From NCBI GenBank assembly GCA_007118555.1, contig SKRJ01000387.1, positions 1-6,186 of the forward strand: a DNA stretch of 6,186 nt, in the 5' to 3' direction. Positions 1 through 5,228 of this stretch are shown here, piece by piece. Below the pieces are notes generated by a model. It saw only the letters and a list, made by a program, of their open reading frames with translations. It searched no databases and was not told where the DNA came from. Each line of letters opens with the position of its first letter. The first letter of the stretch is position 1. The position numbers were made by a program, and so were the translations under genes. The stretch comes from Anaerolineae bacterium (GTDB lineage Bacteria > Chloroflexota > Anaerolineae > UBA1429).

Positions 1-576
1 ACGCTGCGCTGCCTCGATAGCATGCTGCAAGGGCACCCGGACATGATCAAGACGCCGGGCGTCGAGATGACCGCCGGATCGCTGGGGCACGGTCTGTCAG
101 CGGGGCTGGGCATGGCCCTGGCGGCGCGGGTGCAGGCGCTCGACTATCGCGTGTGGGTCATCATCGGGGATGGTGAAACGCAGGAGGGCTCGATCTGGGA
201 GGCGGCCATGGCGGCCCCCAACCTGCGGCTCGACAACCTGACGGTAATTCTGGATCGCAACCGCATCCAGAACGACGATTTTGTCGACAACATCATGCCC
301 CTCGAGCCGGTGGCGGCCAAGTGGGAGAGCTTTGGCTGGCACGTGATGGAGATCGACGGGCACGACATGGCGCAGGTGGTGGAGGGGCTGGAGGCGGCCC
401 GTGACGCCGAGCAGCAGCCGGTGATCCTCATCGCCCACACGGTCAAGGGCAAAGGCGTAAGCTTTATGGAGGACAACCCGTTCTGGCATGGCAACGCGCC
501 CGACGCCGACCAGACGGCCCAGGCCGTGCAAGAGATCTGCGCTGTGGCGGGACTGGAGGAGTCCGATGTCGAATAG
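1..576 (+). CDS. Transketolase, N-terminal (ThDP-binding) subunit, 5' partial
   Basis: This is the thiamine-diphosphate/Mg-binding half of a split transketolase, which with its partner transfers two-carbon ketol units between sugar phosphates in the cytoplasm. Frame 1 is open from base 1, giving 191 visible residues. Split N-subunits are usually about 270-285 aa, so roughly 90 N-terminal residues lie outside the window. Visible signatures are GHPD near base 31 (its His matches E. coli TktA His100), the TPGVEM...GSLGHG stretch, and the ThDP motif. That motif begins GDGETQEG at base 166 and ends in DRNRIQND. The FWHG motif near base 481 supplies the active-site His equivalent to TktA His261. 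The stop at 574-576 overlaps the start of the next subunit by 11 nt, so the two are co-translated and very likely form one heteromeric enzyme. The family call is firm. The exact sugar substrate cannot be read from this half. Confidence 0.95.
   Translation, partial: TLRCLDSMLQGHPDMIKTPGVEMTAGSLGHGLSAGLGMALAARVQALDYRVWVIIGDGETQEGSIWEAAMAAPNLRLDNLTVILDRNRIQNDDFVDNIMPLEPVAAKWESFGWHVMEIDGHDMAQVVEGLEAARDAEQQPVILIAHTVKGKGVSFMEDNPFWHGNAPDADQTAQAVQEICAVAGLEESDVE
555..561 (+). promoter_or_regulatory. Ribosome binding site for transketolase C-subunit
   Basis: GGAGGAG lies inside the end of the upstream subunit gene, 4-6 nt before the ATG at 566. It decides the start: an in-frame ATG at 488 would add 26 residues of arginine/proline-rich sequence that is only the upstream gene read in another frame. 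Confidence 0.8.
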
Positions 577-1585
577 CCGCTACCATCATCTCCGGCCCGA
601 GGCGATCGAGCTCCTGCGTGCGGGCACCCTCTTTCGCGATGGAGAGAAACGCTCGACGCGCTTTGCGTACGCCGACGAGATGCTGGTCCTGGGCGAGCAA
701 CGCGACAATGTCGTGCTGCTCAATGCCGACGTCTCCAAGGGAATGGGGACCTTTACCTTTGCCCAGCGTTTCCCGGAGCGCGAGTTCAACCTGGGCATCG
801 CCGAGCAGAACATGATTGCCGCGGCGGCGGGCATGGCCCACGCCGGGTTGATCCCGTTCGTTTCCACCTATGCGATCTTTGCCACGCTGCGCGGCCTGGA
901 CATGATCCGAAACAGCGTGTGCTATACCGAGGCCAACGTCAAGATTGCCTGCAGTCACGCCGGCATCACCCCTGCCGAGGACGGCGCCACCCACCAGGGC
1001 CAGGAGGATCTGACCCTCATGCGGGCCATGCCCGGTATGGCGGTGCTCGCGCCCGCGGACGAGCTGGCCACGCGCCGGGCGGTACAGGCCGCCGCGGCCT
1101 GGCAGGGCCCGGTCTATATCAGCATGACCAAGGAGCCGGTGCCGTTCCTGTACGGCGAATCGTACCCGTTCGAGATCGGCCGCGCCGTCACCGTCCGCGA
1201 GGGCGCTGATGCCACGATTATCGCCAACCGTGACATGGTGGCCCAGGCGCTGATCGCCGCCGAGCTGGCCGCTGCCGAGGGCCTGGATGTGCGGGTGATC
1301 GATTGCCACACTCTCAAGCCGCTCGATGAGGACGCGATCCTGACTGCCGCCCGCGAGACGGGGGCCGTCGTCACCGCCGAGGACAATATCCTCGTGGGCG
1401 GGCTGGGCAGCGCCGTGGCCGAGTTGCTCATCGAGCAGCACCCCGTGCCTCTGCGGCGTATCGGCATCGGCGATACCTTTGCCCAATCAGGGCCTTACCT
1501 CGACCTGCTGGAGCGCTATGGCCTGTCGGCGCGGCACATCCTGCAGGCGGTGCGAGACGTGGTGGCGCGCAAGGTGAACGCCTGA
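566..1585 (+). CDS. Transketolase, C-terminal (pyrimidine-binding) subunit
   Basis: This 339-aa protein is the second half of the split transketolase, with the pyrimidine-binding domain (about residues 30-200) and the transketolase C-terminal domain (about 210-335). The catalytic Glu80 sits in GIAEQNM and corresponds to TktA Glu411. TRFAY (Arg32) aligns with TktA Arg358, and SHAG...EDGATHQ supplies His131, Asp139 and His143 (TktA 461, 469 and 473). At the position of the phosphate-binding Arg520 of TktA, the GPVYISMTK motif has Lys189; many split homologues have Arg there. The usual IATG motif opening the C-terminal domain reads IANRDMV (about 219-225). About 25-30 residues precede the usual first domain, making it longer than the common ~310-aa form. 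The ATG at 566 follows a strong RBS. The gene ends 17 nt from the convergent kinase gene with no evident hairpin terminator between. Substrate could be standard sugar phosphates or a variant. Confidence 0.95.
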   Translation: MSNSRYHHLRPEAIELLRAGTLFRDGEKRSTRFAYADEMLVLGEQRDNVVLLNADVSKGMGTFTFAQRFPEREFNLGIAEQNMIAAAAGMAHAGLIPFVSTYAIFATLRGLDMIRNSVCYTEANVKIACSHAGITPAEDGATHQGQEDLTLMRAMPGMAVLAPADELATRRAVQAAAAWQGPVYISMTKEPVPFLYGESYPFEIGRAVTVREGADATIIANRDMVAQALIAAELAAAEGLDVRVIDCHTLKPLDEDAILTAARETGAVVTAEDNILVGGLGSAVAELLIEQHPVPLRRIGIGDTFAQSGPYLDLLERYGLSARHILQAVRDVVARKVNA

Positions 1586-1602
1586 GGCAGGTACGCTACA
1601 AC

Positions 1603-2676
1603 TCAACCGTCGAGGAGCTCGGCGCAGCCCAGTTCCTCGACGGCCCGCATGGCCCGCTCCACCGCTCGCAGATCGGCCTCCCAGCCAAAGAACGACCACT
1701 GCCAGACCGGGATAAAGAGGCTGACCAGCATCACCGAGAGGCGATAGTCGTCCCAGCATCGGTCCCACGCATAGCCACGCACCCCTTGCTTGAGCAGCGT
1801 GTCATGGTAGAGCCGGAGCAACGGTCGTTCCCGCCGACGCCGCAGGTCGGGCTCCCACTTGGCCGCCATCATGAAAGCCAGATCGGTGCCCCCGATGGTG
1901 GCATGCCAGAACTGCCAGTCGATCAGATAGGCCTCATCCGAAGCCATAGTGCGAGGAAACATAAAGTTGCCCAGGTGGGCATCGCCGTGCACCAGGGTGA
2001 GGTCTCGTCCCGACAGGTGGCGCTGGTACAGGTTCGGCAGCGACCGCAGCACGCGGGCGTAGGTCTCACGCCAAGGGCGGCGCAGTCGGTCGCCCAGCAT
2101 CGCGACGAACGCCTCGGTACGCCGGGTGCCATCGGCCCAGTTCGCCTCGATGCGCTCTCGGGTCGGCAGACCGATCACGGCGCCCTCCAAGAGGGGGCTA
2201 TCCCACCAACAGGCATGCAGGCGCGCGAGGGCCTGGACGGCTCGCTGCGGGTTCCTTGGATGATCGGGGTCTACGCAGGGGCTGTGGGTGGCGCTGAAAT
2301 CGAGCAGCAACAAATGCGATGCCTCTGTCTGGGCGTCATAGCCCGCCGCATAGCATGGTACCGAGGGCGGGTTCGGCATTCGTGGCGCCAACTCCCGATA
2401 GTAGGCGATCTCCTTGCTCACCTTCTCAACATCTCTCTCGCCGGGCACCAGACCAGCCTGCGAGACCTTGAAAAAGAGGCGCCGGGGTGCGTCGGCGGAT
2501 GCATCGCTCGAGTAGCTGAGCTGTAGACGCCAGGTGAGCGAAGAAAAGCCCCTCTGGGGTTGGCTGGCCGTCACCCGGAGCACCCGACCACGGCGGAGCG
2601 CCCCTTGCGCGTAGAGCACGGACGTCAGCCAGGCCGGGGTGACCTCGTGCGACCCCGCCAGGACGCGCTCTGTCAC
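1603..2676 (-). CDS. APH/EcKL-like small-molecule phosphotransferase
   Basis: This 357-aa protein has the aminoglycoside-phosphotransferase/choline-kinase fold, closest in style to the ecdysteroid-kinase-like (CHK, DUF1679-type) branch. Such enzymes move the ATP gamma-phosphate to a hydroxyl of a small molecule in the cytoplasm. Visible kinase residues, numbered from the GTG start, are Lys70 in LFFKVS (ATP binding), Glu89 in SKEIAYY, the catalytic loop HGDAHLGN (Asp232, Asn237), and the metal-binding Asp253 in LIDWQFW. All key residues are present, so it should be active. I chose the GTG at 2676 because GAGG stands 6 nt upstream and because it places the family's usual TPAWL opening about 12 residues in. 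The longer frame, up to 2880, runs back through the nitroreductase gene and gives arginine-rich sequence. It is last in the four-gene operon, 49 nt after the nitroreductase. Antibiotic resistance is not implied. The substrate is unknown. Confidence 0.85.
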   Translation of the reverse strand: MTERVLAGSHEVTPAWLTSVLYAQGALRRGRVLRVTASQPQRGFSSLTWRLQLSYSSDASADAPRRLFFKVSQAGLVPGERDVEKVSKEIAYYRELAPRMPNPPSVPCYAAGYDAQTEASHLLLLDFSATHSPCVDPDHPRNPQRAVQALARLHACWWDSPLLEGAVIGLPTRERIEANWADGTRRTEAFVAMLGDRLRRPWRETYARVLRSLPNLYQRHLSGRDLTLVHGDAHLGNFMFPRTMASDEAYLIDWQFWHATIGGTDLAFMMAAKWEPDLRRRRERPLLRLYHDTLLKQGVRGYAWDRCWDDYRLSVMLVSLFIPVWQWSFFGWEADLRAVERAMRAVEELGCAELLDG

Positions 2677-2682
2677 ATCCAG

Positions 2683-2686
2683 CCTC
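2683..2686 (-). promoter_or_regulatory. Ribosome binding site for kinase gene
   Basis: GAGG on the minus strand, 6 nt before the GTG at 2676-2674. It is short but is the evidence that favours this start over the longer reading frame. Confidence 0.5.
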
Positions 2687-2725
2687 GATGCGGGTAGGTC
2701 AGGGGGGCCGGTCGGGTCGTCGGCC

Positions 2726-3334
2726 TCACTCGCGCGACGCCGCTGGGTGTTTGTGCCACTCGGTGACCTCCTGCCAGGGGCGTCGCGGGCGGGGGCCGGG
2801 GCTCTCAGCGGCATAGCCCAGGCTGACCGCGGCCACCAGGTCATCCTCAGCATGGCCCAGCCACGGGCCCACCTGATCATGGACGTACAGGATGTCGCAG
2901 ATCCAAAGGCTGCCCAGCCCCAACGCCTCGGCGGCCAGGCACATGTTCTGGATCGCTGCGCCGGTGGATTGCACCATTACCCAGTGATAGCTCTCATGAA
3001 AGCGGGCCGGCACCTCAGGCGGGGGCGCTGCATTGTAGAACACGACGGTGACCGGCGCTTGGGCCACGACCTGGGCGGTCCACGCCAGGCTACCGCTGTC
3101 GGCGCCCGCCTCGGCCATTTCGTCAGCCCGCGTCTGCATCATGCGCGCCAGCTCGGCGGCCCGTTCGCCCTCCAGCACCACCATGCGCCATGGCTGGGCG
3201 TTCTTGGCCGAGGGCGCCAGCACCGTGTGAGCGAGCACCTCCTCGAGCAGCTCGTGGGAGATGGGGCGGTCCTGAAAGCTACGGATGCTGCGGCGCTGTG
3301 CCATGGCCGCAAGGGCGCTCATCGGTTGATCCAT
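2726..3334 (-). CDS. Nitroreductase-family FMN oxidoreductase
   Basis: This 202-aa soluble flavoprotein belongs to the nitroreductase family, whose members use FMN and usually NAD(P)H to reduce nitro compounds, quinones, enones or other electron acceptors, normally as homodimers. The FMN-binding pattern is complete. RRSIRSF (about 14-20) contacts the flavin phosphate, and APSAKNAQPWR (40-50) is the typical second motif. GAAIQN (125-130), GLGSLW (139-144) and GYAAESP..RPRRPW (173-187) complete the fold. Length is normal for the family, with a short C-terminal tail. The ATG at 3334 has AGGAGG 8 nt upstream. The stop of the upstream methyltransferase lies within this RBS, leaving a 12-nt gap, so translation is probably coupled. 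The neighbouring 4Fe-4S protein could supply electrons, but that is inference. The family call is secure; the substrate is not determined. Confidence 0.92.
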   Translation of the reverse strand: MDQPMSALAAMAQRRSIRSFQDRPISHELLEEVLAHTVLAPSAKNAQPWRMVVLEGERAAELARMMQTRADEMAEAGADSGSLAWTAQVVAQAPVTVVFYNAAPPPEVPARFHESYHWVMVQSTGAAIQNMCLAAEALGLGSLWICDILYVHDQVGPWLGHAEDDLVAAVSLGYAAESPGPRPRRPWQEVTEWHKHPAASRE

Positions 3335-3342
3335 GGGCTTTG

Positions 3343-3348
3343 CCTCCT
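3343..3348 (-). promoter_or_regulatory. Ribosome binding site for nitroreductase, overlapping upstream stop
   Basis: AGGAGG on the minus strand, 8 nt before the ATG at 3334. The TAG stop of the methyltransferase gene (3349-3347) overlaps its first bases, so ribosomes ending there can load directly onto the nitroreductase. Confidence 0.8.
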
Positions 3349-4018
3349 ACCAGACACCCGGAATGAGACGATGGGTGTGTTGCATATATTCGGCATACGC
3401 CGGCATTCGGTCCACCAGCACGCTCTCCTCCCAGAGAAGACGCCGAATGAACAGGAGCACCAGGATAGCCGACAGGATCAGCGAAACCAGCGCGTTGACG
3501 ATGAGGGGCATGCCGACCACCAGAAGCATGTTGGCCAGATAAGAGGGATGCCGAATATGGGCATAGGGCCCCGTATCCACAACACGCATCTTTTCCCAGG
3601 TCTCGACGCGCGGTGAGAGTTCGCGCAGCATGGTGCGCCGGGACCAGAAACCGAGGGCGACGCCCACCGCGCACAGGCCAATGCCCGCCTCGGGTAGCAC
3701 CGGAGTGGCTCGCTGGATCAGGGCGTGCTCGAGCAGGCTGCCGAGCATAAGAAACCACCAGGAGTAGGTGAGGAGATAACGCACCCAGAGATAGTCGGCA
3801 TAGGCGGCCTCATCAGGCCCGCGAAAGGTGCGAAACTCGATGTTGAGATATAACACAAAGAACAAAAAGTAGATATAAACCCGCGTTACATCGAGCTCAT
3901 CCCAACGTTGCAACAAAAAGAACCACACGCCCAAAAAGGCACCAAAGAGCAGGGCCACAAAAAAGCGGCCCAGCCAGCGCATGATCTTGGAATAGGCTTT
4001 GGTTCCAAACTCGTTCAC
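3347..4018 (-). CDS. Isoprenylcysteine carboxylmethyltransferase-type membrane protein
   Basis: This 223-aa integral membrane protein belongs to the ICMT/PEMT-like methyltransferase family. Hydrophobic segments lie at about residues 18-37, 46-62, 80-100, 109-127 and a long stretch 159-192 that could be a helical hairpin. The family's SAM-binding signature is TGPYAHIRHPSYL (about 149-161), followed by LLWEES (Glu197, Glu198) and a C-terminal YAEYMQ...RLIPGVW. Bacterial members are mostly uncharacterised. The eukaryotic relative methylates prenylated cysteine; others methylate phospholipids or small hydrophobic molecules. The GTG at 4018 is chosen because GGAGG lies 6 nt upstream and it overlaps the 4Fe-4S gene's stop as GTGA, a classic coupled junction. 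The ATG at residue 13 is a weaker alternative. The longer open frame, up to 4477, is only the ferredoxin gene read in another phase. The gene is locally A/T-rich from Phe and Leu codons of its membrane helices. Substrate unknown. Confidence 0.88.
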   Translation of the reverse strand: MNEFGTKAYSKIMRWLGRFFVALLFGAFLGVWFFLLQRWDELDVTRVYIYFLFFVLYLNIEFRTFRGPDEAAYADYLWVRYLLTYSWWFLMLGSLLEHALIQRATPVLPEAGIGLCAVGVALGFWSRRTMLRELSPRVETWEKMRVVDTGPYAHIRHPSYLANMLLVVGMPLIVNALVSLILSAILVLLFIRRLLWEESVLVDRMPAYAEYMQHTHRLIPGVW

Positions 4019-4995
4019 ACTTGGCCTCCGTTGTCTGTTGGGTCTGGGGTTTTCAGCAGGGGGATCATCTCGGGCGGCAACAGATCCGATACGACCAGGG
4101 GCTCGGGTCTGCGTGGATGGCGCATCAGGGACAGGGCCTGCTGTGGGCAGCTTTGCACGCATATGCCGCAACCCATACAGGCCTCGCTCTCCACCCGCGC
4201 GAATTGGCGGTCGAGCGTGATGGCGCCAAAGGGGCAGCGTTCGACGCATCGACCGCAGGCCCGGCATGCCTCCATGTCCAGATCGGCCACATAGCCCGAC
4301 GAGATGAGCATCGGGACGCCGTTGCGGTGGGCCGACATGGCGCCGCAACAACAGGAACAGCAATTGCAGATGGCATAAAAGCGTCCCAACATGGCCTCTT
4401 TGAAAAAAGCATGGTGGACATGACCGCGATCGGCCTCGGCCTGGATGATGTCCACCGCCTCTTGCGGTTGGAGCCAACGCGCCCGCTCAGGATTGTGCTC
4501 CAGCACAAAGCTGGCAAAGGGCTCTCCCATGATCAGGCAAACGTCCAGGGGCAGGCAGGGCTCGCGACGGGCCACGCGGCAGGGGCAGTCCAGGGCCACG
4601 ATATGATCCGGGTCCGCAAGCACCAGGTCGCGGGCGGTCTCAAAGGGAATGACCTGCTCGGACAGGGTCACGTCGATGGGCTCTTGCACGAGCACCAGGC
4701 GAGCCGCCTCGTCGGTCGGTAACACCTTGCCATGGTAGCTGCGCCCCCAACGCTGGGGAAAAAAGGCCAGTGCGAGAAAAGGCGCCATCAGGGGGCGAAG
4801 AAGCTTGCGTTCTGTTCTTTCGGCGATGGCGGCCCCGATATAGGCATAGGGCCACCGGGCATAGACATAGCCATGGAGGCGCTCCCATCGGGATACGCCG
4901 GCAGCGCGCCCCACACGCATAAAGCGCTGCGTCGCTGCACGTTTCTCGCGATTCCGCCTCTGGAGGCATCCCCGCAGGGTCCGCCCGATTCCCAT
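4015..4995 (-). CDS. Cys-rich protein with two C-terminal 4Fe-4S ferredoxin motifs
   Basis: This 326-aa protein probably carries electrons through several iron-sulfur clusters. Two ferredoxin motifs lie at the C-terminus: CxxCxxCxxxCP at residues 244-254 and again at 273-283. Before them is a less common Cys-rich part: Cys137, 139, 147 and 153 (DCPCR...PC.....C), and the cluster CNCCSCCC at 210-217. This arrangement resembles an uncharacterised family of 4Fe-4S proteins in anaerobes and environmental bacteria, recalled rather than searched. The N-terminal 65 residues are basic, and a hydrophobic stretch (about 68-80, PLMAPFLALAFFP) could touch the membrane, but there is no clear signal peptide. 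The ATG at 4995 has GAAAGG 9 nt upstream. An ATG at 5136 would put the promoter inside the gene and adds only Arg-rich sequence. It is first in the four-gene operon and its stop overlaps the methyltransferase start. Its redox partner is unknown; the nitroreductase is a candidate. Confidence 0.88.
   Translation of the reverse strand: MGIGRTLRGCLQRRNREKRAATQRFMRVGRAAGVSRWERLHGYVYARWPYAYIGAAIAERTERKLLRPLMAPFLALAFFPQRWGRSYHGKVLPTDEAARLVLVQEPIDVTLSEQVIPFETARDLVLADPDHIVALDCPCRVARREPCLPLDVCLIMGEPFASFVLEHNPERARWLQPQEAVDIIQAEADRGHVHHAFFKEAMLGRFYAICNCCSCCCGAMSAHRNGVPMLISSGYVADLDMEACRACGRCVERCPFGAITLDRQFARVESEACMGCGICVQSCPQQALSLMRHPRRPEPLVVSDLLPPEMIPLLKTPDPTDNGGQV
4025..4029 (-). promoter_or_regulatory. 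Ribosome binding site for membrane methyltransferase
   Basis: GGAGG on the minus strand, 6 nt before the GTG at 4018-4016. It lies within the last codons of the 4Fe-4S protein gene and decides the start in the GTGA overlap. Confidence 0.75.
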
Positions 4996-5026
4996 AGAGT
5001 GTGACCTTTCAAGTCGCTTGCCAGCT

Positions 5027-5055
5027 ATCGTAGCAGAAACCCGGTGTGCCGACAA
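5027..5055 (-). promoter_or_regulatory. Sigma70-type promoter for the four-gene minus-strand operon
   Basis: On the minus strand, TTGTCG (5055-5050) and TACGAT (5032-5027) are separated by exactly 17 nt. Transcription would begin near 5020, leaving a leader of about 25 nt before the ATG at 4995. The -35 box lies within the left arm of an inverted repeat. Predicted by eye only. Confidence 0.55.
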
Positions 5056-5090
5056 GGAGAGACGTGCAAGGCGGTCCGATCTCCTTGCCG
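5050..5090. repeat. Inverted repeat over the minus-strand -35 box (possible operator)
   Basis: CAAGGAGA (5053-5060) and TCTCCTTG (5080-5087) are perfect inverted arms with 19 nt between. Allowing one mismatch, the arms extend to 5050 and 5090 (10 of 11 paired). The left arm covers the -35 element of the operon promoter, so a bound dimeric regulator would block it. It is upstream of the transcript, so it is not a terminator of that operon. Confidence 0.45.
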
Positions 5091-5116
5091 TCCGTCGCAA
5101 ACCCTCGGTCTTTGCG

Positions 5117-5144
5117 TGGCATCGGAATGCTGGCATCGGAATGC
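5117..5144. repeat. Perfect 14-bp tandem direct repeat upstream of the sensor promoter
   Basis: TGGCATCGGAATGC occurs twice head-to-tail with no gap (5117-5130 and 5131-5144). Each copy contains GCAT-N4-ATGC, a small palindrome that a dimeric regulator could contact. The second copy ends 8 nt before the -35 box at 5153, the usual place for an activator site. The repeat is seen directly; the regulatory role is inferred. Confidence 0.65.
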
Positions 5145-5152
5145 CTGTGTGC

Positions 5153-5181
5153 TTGCACGCGTCTCTTGACCGCGCTATACT
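5153..5181 (+). promoter_or_regulatory. Sigma70-type promoter for the GAF/PAS sensor gene
   Basis: TTGCAC (5153-5158) and TATACT (5176-5181) are separated by exactly 17 nt, close to the consensus. Transcription would start near 5188, giving a leader of about 40 nt. A second -35-like TTGACC at 5166-5171 is only 4 nt from the -10 box, so it cannot pair with it. Confidence 0.6.
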
Positions 5182-5216
5182 CTGGTCGCGTACTACATCG
5201 GCCGATCCAGCCAGGC

Positions 5217-5223
5217 GGGGGAG
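5217..5223 (+). promoter_or_regulatory. Ribosome binding site for sensor gene
   Basis: GGGGGAG ends 5 nt before the ATG at 5229, supporting that start over the internal ATG at residue 14, which would cut into the first membrane helix. Confidence 0.65.
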
Positions 5224-5228
5224 AGTCT

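Larger units (their letters stand above)
4996..5228. other. Divergent intergenic regulatory region
   Basis: This 233-nt gap separates the minus-strand redox operon from the plus-strand sensor gene. It holds the two divergent promoters, an inverted repeat over the minus -35 box, a 14-bp tandem repeat beside the plus promoter, and a shared word. That word is CTTGCACG followed by TCTCT, at 5070-5058 on the minus strand and 5152-5166 on the plus strand, with two extra bases in the plus copy. I see no small ORF or RNA gene here that I can support. Confidence 0.6.

Noticed and set aside
464..1486. 340-aa minus-strand open frame opposite the transketolase
   Set aside because: It is a shadow of the transketolase C-subunit: no recognisable domain, His/Gly/Arg-rich composition, and the plus strand has a clear enzyme.
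1586..1602. Possible terminator between convergent genes
   Set aside because: Only 17 nt with no hairpin or T-run; any terminator would have to lie inside a coding region, and I saw none convincing.
1786..2526. 246-aa plus-strand open frame
   Set aside because: It lies wholly opposite the kinase gene, has no known motif and results from high-GC coding on the other strand.
1603..2676. Aminoglycoside resistance gene
   Set aside because: It shares the kinase fold, but the sequence style is EcKL/CHK-like and the neighbours are metabolic; nothing points to a drug substrate.
2639..3616. 325-aa plus-strand open frame
   Set aside because: It runs opposite parts of three real minus-strand genes, with His/Gln-rich sequence and no domain.
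3830..3975. A/T-rich patch that could suggest inserted foreign DNA
   Set aside because: It encodes the first two Phe/Leu-rich membrane helices of the methyltransferase, whose codons explain the composition.
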